From NCBI GenBank assembly GCA_040756995.1, contig JBFLYK010000012.1, forward strand, positions 1 to 64,000: a DNA stretch of 64,000 nt, given 5' to 3'. A program made the position numbers and the translations under genes. This DNA comes from BP-133 sp040756995 (GTDB taxonomy: Bacteria; Actinomycetota; Acidimicrobiia; IMCC26256; BP-133). How positions within the stretch are numbered: position 1 is the stretch's first letter; every line of letters begins with the position of its first letter. A model generated the notes under the pieces. It saw only the letters and a list, made by a program, of their open reading frames with translations. It did not search any database and was not told where the DNA came from. Shown piece by piece: positions 1-8,990 of this stretch.

Positions 1-1
1 C

Positions 2-247
2 GGCAACCGCAGGCCCGACCAGATCGGCGCCACCGGTGGCGGCGCCGGCGGCCCGAACTCCGGCTCCACCGGCCGTCCGCACGCCGGACAGAACCGCGCC
101 GCCACCGGCAACTCTCCTCGGCACCACGAACACAACGCCATCCCCGCCATTGTTGCCGCGCCACCGCCCGCCCCGAACCCGTCCGCCGCGCCGGTGAGCG
201 GGCGGGAAGACGCCGGGGAAGCGGGGGCGGTGGGGGGGTTAGCCTGA
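2..247 (+). CDS. Possible C-terminal end of an upstream gene (partial)
   Basis: An open frame enters from the left edge and runs 81 codons to a TGA at 245-247. The residues are rich in Gly, Ala, Pro, Asn and Arg, a low-complexity composition with no recognised domain. It may be the tail of a Gly/Pro-rich secreted or DNA-binding protein, or simply a frame kept open by high GC. Nothing else is evident in these bases apart from a TAGCCT box at 240-245 that fits a promoter for the next gene. Confidence 0.25.
   Translation, partial: GNRRPDQIGATGGGAGGPNSGSTGRPHAGQNRAATGNSPRHHEHNAIPAIVAAPPPAPNPSAAPVSGREDAGEAGAVGGLA
240..245 (+). promoter_or_regulatory. Putative -10 box (TAGCCT) of the tricorn-like protease gene
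   Basis: TAGCCT fits the actinobacterial TANNNT -10 consensus and ends 8 bases before the ATG at 254. The geometry is the same as the TAGCCT box before alaS. No convincing -35 is seen. If used, transcription would begin at or next to the start codon and give a leaderless mRNA. Confidence 0.4.
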
Positions 248-253
248 TTGGCC

Positions 254-3200
254 ATGCCTGAGACCAGCGGTTATCTGCGGCATCCGAGTCTCCGGGGGGA
301 CACGATCGCCTTTGTCACGGAGGACGATCTGTGGTCGGTGCCGGCGTCCGGTGGGATCGCCCGACGGCTCACGGCCAATCTGTCCGAGGTCAGCCATCCG
401 GCGCTGTCGCCGGACGGGAGGCACGTCGCCTTCACCAGCCGGGAGGAGCACCACCCCGAGGTGTACTGCATGCCGGCCACCGGCGGGCCGGCCGAGCGGG
501 TGACGTTTCTCGGCGCCAGCGCCACCGTCCGGGGCTGGACGCCCGACGGGCGGATCCTCTTCACCTCCGAAGCGGGGCAGCCCTTCCACCACATGATCCA
601 CGCCTACGCTGTTGCGCCCGACGGCGGCCCGGTGGAGCGCCTCCCCTACGGCCCGGCCCGGGAGGTGGCCTTCGGCCCCAACGGCAAGAATGGCCGGACT
701 CCGGTGGTCCTCGGCCGCAACACCGCCGACCCCGCCCGCTGGAAGCGCTACCGGGGCGGCACGGCCGGCGACCTCTGGATCGACCGCAAGGGCGACGGCA
801 ACTTCCGCCGGCTCCTGCGCCTGCCCGGCAACCCCGCCTCACCGATGTGGATCGGCGACCGGATCTGGTTCCTCTCCGATCACGAGGGCATCGGCAACCT
901 CTACTCGACGAAGCCCGACGGCACCGACCTCCGCCGCCACACCGACCACGATGAGTACTACGCCCGCTTCGCCAAGACCGACGGCACCCGCATCGTCTAC
1001 CAGCACGCGGCCGAGATCTGGCTCCACGACCCGGCCACCGACGAAGGGCACCGGGTCGAGGTCGACCTCCACAGCCCCCGGGTGCAACGGCACCGCAAGT
1101 TCGTCCCCGCCGACCGCTACCTCGGCGACTTCGCCCTCCATCCCGCCGGCCACTCCATCGCCCTCGAGAGCCGGGGGAAGCTCTTCACGATGCCCCTGTG
1201 GGAGGAGGCCGTCCGGCAGTACGGCCGGCCGGACGGGGTGCGCTACCGGCTGGCGGCCTGGGTCGGCGACGGCTCGTCGATCGTCGTCGTCAGCGACGAA
1301 GGCGGTGAGGACGGCATCGAGATCCACAAGGCGGGAGATGCCATCGGCTGGCGGCTCGAGCCGCTCGACCTCGGCTGCATCACGGATCTCGCCACCCCAC
1401 CGTCGGGCACCCACATCGCGGTGGCCAACCACCGTCATGAGCTGCACCTCGTCGATCTCGACGAAGGCACGTCCCGGCTCCTCGACCGCTCGGAGCACGG
1501 CGCCCTCAACGGCGTCGTCTGGTCACCCGACGGCCGGTGGCTGGCCTACAGCTTCGCCACCACCGCCCGCACCCGGTCGATCAAGCTCTGCGAGGTGGCC
1601 ACCGGCGCCACCCACCTGGTGACCAAGCCGGAGTTCCGCGATGTGCATCCGTCATGGGATCCGGACGGGAAGTACCTGTACTTCCTGTCCTACCGGGTGT
1701 TCGACCCGGTCTACGACTCGCTCTACTTCGACCTCGGCTTCCCCCGCGCCATCCGGCCCTATCTCGTGACGCTCAACGCCGACGATCCGTCGCCGTTCGT
1801 GCCGAAACCGAAGGGGATGGGCGGCGCGACGCCGAAACCGCCGGCGGCGGCTGATGCTCCGCCGCCGGCCAGGGCCAAGGCCAAGCCCGGTAAGAACGGG
1901 AAGAACGGCAAGAAGAAGCCGGAACCGGAACTGGAATCGGAGGCGGCGGGCGGTCCTCCGCCGTTGCGGATCGATCTCGACGGCATCAGCGAGCGGATCG
2001 TGCCCGTGCCCGTCCCCGAAGGAAGGTATTCGCAGGTCGTCGGCATCAAGGGAAAGATCCTCCTCACCTCCTGGCCGGTGCAGGGCAGCCTGGGTCGGGA
2101 CGGCGGCGGGCCGCGGGGCACGCTCGAGGTCTACGACCTGGCCGAGCAGCGTCACGACGTCCTCGCCGGAGGCATCAACAACTTCGAGGTGTCGCGGGAT
2201 GGGCAGACGCTGGCCTACCGGTCCGGGCGCCGCCTGCGGGTGATCAAGGCGGGGGAGAAGCCGCCCGACAACGACGAGGGCGCCTCCCGCCGCAGCGGCT
2301 GGCTCGACCTCGACCGGGTGCGGGTGTCGGTCGACCCCGGCAGCGAGTGGATGCAGATGTTCAAGGAGGCGTGGCGCCTCCAGCGCGACCACTTCTGGGC
2401 CGAGGACATGTCGGGCGTCGACTGGTGGCTCGTCCTCGACCGCTACCTCCCGCTGGTGGGAAAGGTGGCCACCCGCCTCGAGTTCTCCGACCTCATGTGG
2501 GAGATGCAGGGCGAGCTCGGCACGTCGCACGCCTACGAGCTCGGCGGCGACTACCGGCCCGCCCCCGCCTACCTCATCGCCCACCTCGCCGCCGATCTGG
2601 CCTACGACCCGGAGGCGGACGGCCCCGGCGCCGGCGCCTGGCGCTTCACCCACATCGTCGACGGCGATCCGTGGGACCCCGAGGCCGGTTCGCCGCTGCG
2701 GGCCCCCGGTGTGCGGATCGCCGCCGGCGACCGCCTCCTCGCCGTCAACGGCCGGCCGGTCAACGCCGTGACCACACCGGCGGAGCTGCTCGTCAACCAG
2801 GCCGGCCTGGCGGTGGAGCTCACCGTGGCCCGCCCCGACGGCAGCGGCCGCCGCAGTGTGGTGGTTTCCACCCTGCGCGACGACCGCTCCGCCCGGTACC
2901 GGGAATGGGTCTCGGCCAACCGGGCCAAGGTCCACGAGATGACCGGAGGCCGGGTCGGCTACGTCCATGTGCCCGACATGGGCGCCCGGGGCTACGCCGA
3001 GTTCCACCGCTCCTACCTGGCCGAGGTGGAGCGCGAGGCGCTCGTCGTCGACGTCCGCTTCAATGGCGGCGGCCACGTCAGCCAGCTGGTGCTGGAGAAG
3101 CTGGCCCGGCGCCGCATCGGCTACGACATCAGCCGCTGGGGCGAACCGGAGCCCTACCCGGCCGATTCGCCGGCCGGGCCGCTGGTGGCCATCACCAACG

Positions 3201-3685
3201 AGCACGCCGGCTCCGACGGCGACATCTTCACCCACTGCTTCAAGCTGCTCGGGCTCGGGCCGGTGGTGGGCAAGCGCACCTGGGGTGGGGTCATCGGCAT
3301 CTCGCCCCGCCACGCCCTGGTCGACGGCAGCCTCACCACCCAGCCGGAGTACGCCTTCTGGTTCGCCGACGTGGGCTGGAGCGTCGAGAACTACGGCACC
3401 GATCCCGACGTCGAGGTGGACATCCGGCCCCAGGACCACACCGCGGGCGCCGATCCCCAACTCGACATGGCGGTGCAGCTGGCGCTCGACGCCCTGAAGA
3501 CGCACCGCCCGCTCAGCGCCGACCTCACTCAGCGCCCCCGCCTCGAGCTGCCGACCCTGCCGCCCCGCAGCGAGCCGGCCGGCAACGGCGCCGCCGCCCG
3601 GAAACAGCCTGCCGCCCGGAAAGCCGTCCCGGCGGGGAAGTCGGCTTCGAAGGCCGCCGCCAGGCCGTCCCGGAAGCGAAGTTAG
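254..3685 (+). CDS. Tricorn-type S41 protease
   Basis: A cytosolic peptidase of the tricorn family, expected to trim peptides released by larger proteases. The layout is two N-terminal WD40/PD40-type propeller regions (about residues 1-540), a PDZ domain (about 790-860) and a C-terminal S41 peptidase domain. The catalytic serine is probably Ser987 in the motif GSDGD. There is no signal peptide. Two unusual low-complexity segments stand out: a Pro/Ala/Lys/Glu-rich linker at about residues 525-575 and a Lys/Arg/Ala-rich basic tail over the last 45 residues. The ATG at 254 is preferred because it follows a TAGCCT box by 8 bases; a TTG at 248 is the alternative. The length of 1,143 residues is slightly above the usual 1,050-1,100, because of the linker and tail. 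Confidence 0.9.
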   Translation: MPETSGYLRHPSLRGDTIAFVTEDDLWSVPASGGIARRLTANLSEVSHPALSPDGRHVAFTSREEHHPEVYCMPATGGPAERVTFLGASATVRGWTPDGRILFTSEAGQPFHHMIHAYAVAPDGGPVERLPYGPAREVAFGPNGKNGRTPVVLGRNTADPARWKRYRGGTAGDLWIDRKGDGNFRRLLRLPGNPASPMWIGDRIWFLSDHEGIGNLYSTKPDGTDLRRHTDHDEYYARFAKTDGTRIVYQHAAEIWLHDPATDEGHRVEVDLHSPRVQRHRKFVPADRYLGDFALHPAGHSIALESRGKLFTMPLWEEAVRQYGRPDGVRYRLAAWVGDGSSIVVVSDEGGEDGIEIHKAGDAIGWRLEPLDLGCITDLATPPSGTHIAVANHRHELHLVDLDEGTSRLLDRSEHGALNGVVWSPDGRWLAYSFATTARTRSIKLCEVATGATHLVTKPEFRDVHPSWDPDGKYLYFLSYRVFDPVYDSLYFDLGFPRAIRPYLVTLNADDPSPFVPKPKGMGGATPKPPAAADAPPPARAKAKPGKNGKNGKKKPEPELESEAAGGPPPLRIDLDGISERIVPVPVPEGRYSQVVGIKGKILLTSWPVQGSLGRDGGGPRGTLEVYDLAEQRHDVLAGGINNFEVSRDGQTLAYRSGRRLRVIKAGEKPPDNDEGASRRSGWLDLDRVRVSVDPGSEWMQMFKEAWRLQRDHFWAEDMSGVDWWLVLDRYLPLVGKVATRLEFSDLMWEMQGELGTSHAYELGGDYRPAPAYLIAHLAADLAYDPEADGPGAGAWRFTHIVDGDPWDPEAGSPLRAPGVRIAAGDRLLAVNGRPVNAVTTPAELLVNQAGLAVELTVARPDGSGRRSVVVSTLRDDRSARYREWVSANRAKVHEMTGGRVGYVHVPDMGARGYAEFHRSYLAEVEREALVVDVRFNGGGHVSQLVLEKLARRRIGYDISRWGEPEPYPADSPAGPLVAITNEHAGSDGDIFTHCFKLLGLGPVVGKRTWGGVIGISPRHALVDGSLTTQPEYAFWFADVGWSVENYGTDPDVEVDIRPQDHTAGADPQLDMAVQLALDALKTHRPLSADLTQRPRLELPTLPPRSEPAGNGAAARKQPAARKAVPAGKSASKAAARPSRKRS

Positions 3686-4575
3686 AAGCGGCCCGGGCGC
3701 CCGCCCCGGCGGAGGTAGGCCTCGGCGTCGGAGGGGTCCATCGGCCGGGCGAACAGAAATCCCTGCCCCGCCGGGCAACCGACCTTCCGAAACAGGGCCA
3801 GCTGCTCGGGAGTCTCGATGCCCTTGGCCACCACCGGCACACCGCGCTCGGCGGCCAGCCGCAGCGTCGTGCCCAGCACGCGTCCGGCCCGACCTCCGGC
3901 CGCGCCTTCGCTCACCCCGGCCGCCACTCCCCGCTCGATCTTGAGCAGCCGGACGGGCAGGGTCCACAGCCAGCCGTCGGGATCGGGGCGGCCCGTCCGG
4001 TGGCCGGGCCGGGGGACGCCGATGTCGTCGACGGCGACGCCGACCCCGAGCTCGACCAGAGCCGACAGGTTGGCGACCGCCGGACCGTGCGGCTCGGCGT
4101 AGGCGGCCGCCTCGCTCACTTCGACGACCAGATTCCCGGCCGGAAGTCCCGAGTTGTCGAGGGCCTGAGCGGCCCGGTCGACCAGACCGGGGTCGCGCAG
4201 TTCCACCGCCGACAGGTTGACCGTCACGTCGAGGGGCCGGGCCTCGTCGAGGCGGGCCCGCCACTGGGCCAGCCGCCGGCAGCTCTCCTCCAGCACCCAG
4301 CCGCCGAGGGGCCCGATCAACCCCGTCTCCTCGGCCAGCGGCATGAACTCCGCCGGCCCGAGGAGACCCTTCGACCAGTGACGCCATCGGCAGAGCGTCT
4401 CGAAGGCCAGGATCCGGGCGGTGCCGAGGTCGATGATCGGCTGGTAGCGGAGAACGAGGTCACCGGCCACCAGCGCTTGGCGCAGGTCGGCCTCCATCGT
4501 GATCCGCTCCACCAGTGCCGCCGTCTCGGCGATCGACGGCGCGGCCCGCCTCGACAGGGATCCGGGCAATGACAT
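3682..4575 (-). CDS. Stand-alone EAL-domain protein (c-di-GMP phosphodiesterase-like)
   Basis: A 297-residue protein made almost entirely of one EAL domain, the family that hydrolyses cyclic di-GMP to pGpG. The expected catalytic positions appear retained: E59 in ETLCR (canonical EAL), N120, E155, the acidic pair D183-D184, K212, E254 and Q271. The surrounding motifs have drifted (DDIG for DDFG, KGIE for EGVE), so activity is not certain and it may be a c-di-GMP sensor. No transmembrane or sensory domain is present. The start at 4575 is chosen because GGAGGG lies about 7 bases upstream. A longer open frame to 4842 overlaps a divergent small gene and lacks domain content. The 3' end overlaps the protease gene by 4 bases. 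Confidence 0.8.
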   Translation of the reverse strand: MSLPGSLSRRAAPSIAETAALVERITMEADLRQALVAGDLVLRYQPIIDLGTARILAFETLCRWRHWSKGLLGPAEFMPLAEETGLIGPLGGWVLEESCRRLAQWRARLDEARPLDVTVNLSAVELRDPGLVDRAAQALDNSGLPAGNLVVEVSEAAAYAEPHGPAVANLSALVELGVGVAVDDIGVPRPGHRTGRPDPDGWLWTLPVRLLKIERGVAAGVSEGAAGGRAGRVLGTTLRLAAERGVPVVAKGIETPEQLALFRKVGCPAGQGFLFARPMDPSDAEAYLRRGGRPGRF

Positions 4576-4732
4576 CGGCGTTCCCTCCGTGGAACGTTGC
4601 TTCGTTCGACTCAATCGGCCCGGCCCGGTGCTCCCTGAGTCCTCAAGTGCCTGCTCACAGCGACCGATATGACACCAATCTGTCCGACAAGGACGGAGGT
4701 CCTGCGGGCGGAACTCGGGGGGACCACGCAAC

Positions 4733-4846
4733 ATGGAACTGTCGGATCGGGAAAAGAGAGTGGCGGTCCTCGCCCTCCTCGTCGTTGTTCTGGCCGCCGG
4801 GCTCGGTACGCTCGGCGCCGTGTTCACCGGGTTCGCGTTCATCTGA
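4733..4846 (+). CDS. 37-residue single-pass membrane peptide
   Basis: A short frame with ATG, a charged N-terminus (ELSDREKR) and one strongly hydrophobic helix of about 25 residues ending FAFI. A purine-rich GGGGGG run lies about 10 bases upstream. It starts 157 bases from the divergent EAL gene and stops 10 bases before the hydrolase gene, so it could be the first cistron of that unit. No family is recognised. A signal-anchor microprotein is the simplest reading. Chance occurrence cannot be excluded at this length, but the charged/hydrophobic pattern and ribosome-binding-site spacing argue for a gene. Confidence 0.45.
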   Translation: MELSDREKRVAVLALLVVVLAAGLGTLGAVFTGFAFI

Positions 4847-4856
4847 CCGGCGGCCG

Positions 4857-5882
4857 GTGCCGTTGGCCGTCAGCCGCACGATCAAGGTTCTCGCCGCCGG
4901 AGGAGCGGCCGCCGGGGCGGCCGTCGCCGCGGCGGCCGTGGCCGCCAACCCCGCACTGCGGGACGAGGCCCGCCGGCTCCGGCGGCTCGCCCGGCCCCTC
5001 GGCGTGCCGGCGCCCGGTGCGCCGGTCCCGCCGCCCCTGCCGGCCGGTTTCACCGTTGCCCTTCCGGGCCGGGGTGAGGTGTTCGTCCGCGACACCGGCG
5101 ACTCCGGCGGCGACGGCGCCACGGCGCCGCCCGTCCTGCTGCTCCACGGCTGGACGGTCAGCGCCGACCTCAACTTCTTCAGCCTCTACGAGGAGTTGGC
5201 CGCCCGTCACCGGGTGATCGCCCTCGACCATCGTGGCCACGGCCGCGGCATGCGACCCCGCACGCCGTTCTCGCTGGAGGAGTGCGCCGACGACGCCGCC
5301 GCGCTGCTGGGCGAACTGGGGGTGGGGCCGGTCATCCTCGTCGGCTTCTCGATGGGCGGCGCCATCGCCATGCTCCTCCACCACCGCCGCCCCGACCTCG
5401 TCCGCGGGATGGTGGTCTGCGGCACCGCCCTGGAATGGAAGGCCACCGCCCGGGAACGGCTCGTGTGGCGGGGCATGACGCTCCTCGAGGTCGCCCTCCG
5501 CAGCGGGACGGGCGAGGGCATTGTCGCCCGGGTCCTGCGGGAGATCATCGACGGCGCGCCGGAGCTGGAAGCGCTCGAGCCGTGGGTCCGGGGGGAGTTC
5601 CACCGCGGCTACCCGCCCGACCTGGCCGGCGCCGGACGGGCGCTGTCGACCTACGACGGCCGGTCGCTGGCGCCCGACGTCGACGTCCCCTGCGCCGTCG
5701 TCGTGACCACCACCGACGAACTGGTGCGCCCCGAAAAGCAGTACGAGCTGGCCGACGCCCTCGACGCCGAGATCTTCACCCTCGACGGCGACCACTTCGC
5801 CCCCTTCACGAAGGGTCCCGCCTTCGCCAAGGCGATCCGCACCGCCGTCGACCACGTCACGGCGGCCGTTCCAACCCTCTAG
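4857..5882 (+). CDS. Alpha/beta hydrolase with N-terminal hydrophobic segment
   Basis: A member of the alpha/beta-hydrolase fold superfamily (esterase/haloperoxidase-like; substrate unknown). It has an oxyanion-hole motif HGW, a nucleophile elbow GFSMGG with Ser165, and the catalytic His313 in DGDHF. The first 30 residues form an Ala-rich hydrophobic helix, so the enzyme may be membrane-anchored or exported. The start is uncertain: GTG at 4857 and TTG at 4863 are both in frame and follow the 37-residue gene closely. The length of 341 residues is typical for the fold plus an anchor. It converges with the EF-G2 gene 36 bases away. Confidence 0.8.
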   Translation: MPLAVSRTIKVLAAGGAAAGAAVAAAAVAANPALRDEARRLRRLARPLGVPAPGAPVPPPLPAGFTVALPGRGEVFVRDTGDSGGDGATAPPVLLLHGWTVSADLNFFSLYEELAARHRVIALDHRGHGRGMRPRTPFSLEECADDAAALLGELGVGPVILVGFSMGGAIAMLLHHRRPDLVRGMVVCGTALEWKATARERLVWRGMTLLEVALRSGTGEGIVARVLREIIDGAPELEALEPWVRGEFHRGYPPDLAGAGRALSTYDGRSLAPDVDVPCAVVVTTTDELVRPEKQYELADALDAEIFTLDGDHFAPFTKGPAFAKAIRTAVDHVTAAVPTL

Positions 5883-5889
5883 CGCCGCA

Positions 5890-5912
5890 CGCCCGCCACC
5901 GCGGAACGGGCG
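5890..5912. terminator. Weak hairpin between convergent genes
   Basis: A 6-bp stem (CGCCCG at 5890-5895 with CGGGCG at 5907-5912) and an 11-base loop sit between the convergent stops at 5882 and 5919. There is no T tract, so termination is only inferred from position. Confidence 0.3.
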
Positions 5913-5918
5913 CGGGGC

Positions 5919-7940
5919 TCAGCTGTCCCTGGCGGCGGCCGCTTCGGCGACGATCTTGTCGGCGAGGTTCGGCGGAGCCGGGTCGTAGTGGGAGTGCCGG
6001 GCGGTGAAGCGGCCCCGGCCGCCGGTGAGGGACCGGAGGTCGATGGCGTAGCGGATCACCTCGGAGGTGGGCACCAGGGCGGTGATCTCCTGCTCGCCGT
6101 TGCCGACGGCGGCGGTGCCCTGGATGCGGCCCCGCTTGGAGTTGAGGTCGCCCATGACGTCGCCCTGGTAGGCCTCGGGGACGGTGATGACCAGCTCGCT
6201 GATCGGCTCCAGCAGGACCGGGCGGGCCTTGGCCGCCGCCTCCTTGAAGCCCAGCGACCCGGCCATCTTGAAGCTCATCTCGGAGCTGTCGACAGGGTGG
6301 TACTTCCCGTCGTAGCAGGTGACCTTGACGTCGACGACCGGGAAGCCGAGCGCTCCACCCTGGCTGATCGTCTCGACGATGCCCTTCTCCACCGCCGGGA
6401 TGAACTGGCGGGGGATGGCGCCACCGACGATCTCGTCGGCGAACTCGAAGCCGCCACCGCGCTCCTTCGGCTCGACGCGCAGGAAGGCGACACCGAACTG
6501 GCCGTGGCCGCCGGTCTGCTTCTTGTACTTCCCTTCGGCCTCGGCCTTGCCGGTCACGGTCTCCCGGTAGGCGACCTTGACGTCCTCCGTCTCGACCTCG
6601 ACGCCGTACTTGCGCTGGAGCTTCTCCAGGGCAATGGAGATGTGCGTCTCGCCGATGCCCCACAGCAGCGTCTGGTGGGTTTCGGCGTTGCGGTCGATCC
6701 GCAGGACGGGATCCTCGTCCTGGAGGCGGTGCAGGGCGTTGGCCAGCTTGTCCTCGTCGGCCTTGCTCTTCGGCTTGATGGCGATCGGGAGCACCGGCTC
6801 GGGCGACTCGAACGGCTCGATGGACACGTCAGCGCCCCGCTGGGCGAGGACGTCGCCGGTCGACGTGTCGTTCAGCTTGGCCACGGCGGCGATGTCGCCG
6901 GCCGGCACCTCGGAGGCCGGCTCCTGCTCGCGGCCCCGCAGCGTCAGGAGCTGGTGGAGCCGCTCGTCGGCCATCGTGCGGCCGTTGGTCAGCACGGCGT
7001 CGGGTAGCACCTTGCCCGACATGACCTTGAACACGTTGACCCGGCCCACGTAGGGGTCGGCGATCGTCTTGAAGACGAACGCCGCCGGCGGGCCGTCGGC
7101 CGGCGCCGAGGGAGCCGGTGCCTCGTCGACCAGGAACCGGCACAGCCGGTCGATCCCGATGAGCTTGGTGGCGCTGCCGCACAGGACCGGGAACACCGTG
7201 CCGCTGGCGATGCCCTTGGCCAGCGCCCCGGCCAGCTCCTTGGTTTCGATCGCCTCGTCGCCGAGGTAGCGCTCCATCAGGTCGTCGTCGGCGACGACGA
7301 TTCCCTCGACGAGAGCGTCGTGGACCGCGTGCTCCTGCTCCTCCATTCCGGCCGGCACGTCGCCGACCGTCGACCGGCCGTCGCTGTACGTGTAGGCCTT
7401 GTCGGTCAGGAGGTCGACGACGCCGGCGAGGTCGGCCTCCTCGCCGATCGGCAGCTGTAGGGGCGCCACCCCGGCGCCGAAGCGGTTCTTCAGGTCGTCG
7501 CAGGTCCGGGAGAAGCTGGCCCGGTCGCGGTCGAGCTTGTTGACGAAAAAGGCCCGGGGGAGACCGGCCTGCTCGGCCATCTTCCAGATGATCTCGGCCT
7601 GGACCTCGACGCCCTCCACGCCGGAGATCACGAACAGCACGAGGTCGGCGGCCCGCAGGGCGGCGGCCACGTCGCCGATGAAGTCGGCGTACCCCGGGGT
7701 GTCGAGGATGTTGAGTTTGTGGCCCTCGTACTCGACCGGGATGATCGACAGGTTGGTGGAGATGCCCCGCTTGTGCTCCTCGGGGTCGAAGTCCGACACG
7801 GTGTTGCCGTCTTCGACCCGGCCCATCCGCTGGATGACCCCGTTGGTGAAGAGGATCGCCTCGGCCAGGGTCGTCTTTCCGGCGTTGCCGTGACCGACGA
7901 GGGCGACGTTGCGGATCTTGGCCGAGGGGAACGTCTTCAC
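5919..7940 (-). CDS. Elongation factor G-like protein EF-G2
   Basis: A translational GTPase of the EF-G2 branch, the paralogue of translocase EF-G found in many actinobacteria (mycobacterial FusA2 is the known example). Its cellular role is unsettled. The G1 motif is GHGNAGKTT near residues 16-24, G3 is DTPGYADF and G4 is NKLD. These differ from the canonical EF-G motifs AHIDAGKTT, DTPGHVDF and NKMD, which supports the paralogue assignment. The 673 residues cover GTP-binding, domain II, III, IV and V regions. The start is GTG at 7940, with GGAGG 6-7 bases upstream. It stands alone, divergent from the phosphatidylinositol mannoside operon. Confidence 0.9.
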   Translation of the reverse strand: MKTFPSAKIRNVALVGHGNAGKTTLAEAILFTNGVIQRMGRVEDGNTVSDFDPEEHKRGISTNLSIIPVEYEGHKLNILDTPGYADFIGDVAAALRAADLVLFVISGVEGVEVQAEIIWKMAEQAGLPRAFFVNKLDRDRASFSRTCDDLKNRFGAGVAPLQLPIGEEADLAGVVDLLTDKAYTYSDGRSTVGDVPAGMEEQEHAVHDALVEGIVVADDDLMERYLGDEAIETKELAGALAKGIASGTVFPVLCGSATKLIGIDRLCRFLVDEAPAPSAPADGPPAAFVFKTIADPYVGRVNVFKVMSGKVLPDAVLTNGRTMADERLHQLLTLRGREQEPASEVPAGDIAAVAKLNDTSTGDVLAQRGADVSIEPFESPEPVLPIAIKPKSKADEDKLANALHRLQDEDPVLRIDRNAETHQTLLWGIGETHISIALEKLQRKYGVEVETEDVKVAYRETVTGKAEAEGKYKKQTGGHGQFGVAFLRVEPKERGGGFEFADEIVGGAIPRQFIPAVEKGIVETISQGGALGFPVVDVKVTCYDGKYHPVDSSEMSFKMAGSLGFKEAAAKARPVLLEPISELVITVPEAYQGDVMGDLNSKRGRIQGTAAVGNGEQEITALVPTSEVIRYAIDLRSLTGGRGRFTARHSHYDPAPPNLADKIVAEAAAARDS

Positions 7941-8075
7941 ACCAGCCTCCGAAGCATCTTGTCGTGACGATCGACCATCCGGGCCGCCGGTTACGGGACC
8001 GTGAACAAACCGGCGGACGGGTGGCCGCTGATCGTACCGGGCCCCGGGGAACCAGGGCGACGGCTACCTCCCCGC

Positions 8076-8081
8076 TACACT
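8076..8081 (+). promoter_or_regulatory. Putative -10 box (TACACT) of the PIM operon
   Basis: TACACT fits TANNNT and lies in the 177-base divergent region, 36 bases before the ATG at 8118. That would leave a leader of about 30 bases carrying the ribosome-binding site. No clear -35 was identified. Confidence 0.35.
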
Positions 8082-8117
8082 CAGCGCGAACGCTCGCGAG
8101 CGCGTGAGGAAGTGAAG

Positions 8118-8972
8118 ATGCTGGATACACGCTGGCGGGCGGGAGTCGAACGGGGTCTGCGCCCCGCCGGTGCCCGCCTCCGTGAGATCGGGATCAGCGC
8201 CGATCAGATCACCCTGCTGGGGCTGGCCGCCTCCCTGGCCTGCGGCCTGGCCATCGCCACCGGCCGTCTCGGCTGGGGCGCCTTCTTCCTCGCCCTCTCC
8301 GGGCTGACCGACGTCCTCGACGGGGCGGTGGCGAAGTCCGGCGGCACGGCCGGGCCCCGGGGCGCCTTCTTCGACTCCGTCTGCGACCGGGTGTCCGACG
8401 GCGTCGTCCTCGGCGGCGCCGCCTGGTACTACGCCGGGCGCGACCCCCATCTCACCGTCCTGGCCTTCACCGTGGCCATGCTCTCGCTGCTGATCTCCTA
8501 CGAGCGGTCCCGGGCCGAGAGTCTGGGCTTCAACGGCAAGGGCGGGCTCATGGAGCGGGCCGAGCGGATGGTGGTGCTCGGTCTCGGCCTCACCTTCGGC
8601 CGGTTGACCTTCGCCCTGTGGGTCCTCCTGGCCCTCACCGGCCTGACGGTCGTCCAGCGCTTCGTGCTCGTCTGGCGCCAGGCCACGCCGGAGTCGGAGC
8701 GCAATCTCCGGCCCAGCTGGTGGGTCACCGCCCGCGAGGCCCGGACGGACGAGTCCCGCCTGGCCTGGTGGCGCCTGGCCAACCGGCCTCCGGGGGAGCG
8801 GTCGCGCCTCGCCACCTGGCTGCTGTCCGCCCGCCCGCCGGCCGCCGAGGGCGACCGTCGCTGGTGGTCGTCGTCCCGCCCCGCCCGGCCCCGCCGGGCC
8901 GCCCGATTGGACGAGGACCTCACCGGCGTCCGGTCGCAGCTCCGCCGCCTGCGGAGCCGGACCCGCCCCTAA
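8118..8972 (+). CDS. pgsA: Phosphatidylinositol phosphate synthase (CDP-alcohol phosphatidyltransferase)
   Basis: An integral membrane enzyme that transfers a phosphatidyl group from CDP-diacylglycerol, most likely to inositol 1-phosphate, making the lipid base of phosphatidylinositol mannosides. The CDP-alcohol motif is complete: D65, D68-G69, A72, then G82, D86 and D90. One substitution is seen: the usual Arg after A72 is Lys73. About six hydrophobic segments are present. The C-terminal 60 residues are Arg/Pro-rich and probably cytoplasmic. The start at 8118 is chosen for the GAGGAAG sequence just upstream. The assignment to the PI branch rests on its neighbours, an acyltransferase and PimA, in the order known from mycobacteria. 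Confidence 0.85.
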   Translation: MLDTRWRAGVERGLRPAGARLREIGISADQITLLGLAASLACGLAIATGRLGWGAFFLALSGLTDVLDGAVAKSGGTAGPRGAFFDSVCDRVSDGVVLGGAAWYYAGRDPHLTVLAFTVAMLSLLISYERSRAESLGFNGKGGLMERAERMVVLGLGLTFGRLTFALWVLLALTGLTVVQRFVLVWRQATPESERNLRPSWWVTAREARTDESRLAWWRLANRPPGERSRLATWLLSARPPAAEGDRRWWSSSRPARPRRAARLDEDLTGVRSQLRRLRSRTRP

Positions 8973-8990
8973 ATCGTCGTCCGTAAGAGA

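Noticed and set aside
1652..4387. Long minus-strand open frame of 911 codons opposite the tricorn-like gene
   Set aside because: It is Arg/Gly/Pro-rich with no domain, and spans two real genes. High third-position GC keeps such antisense frames open.
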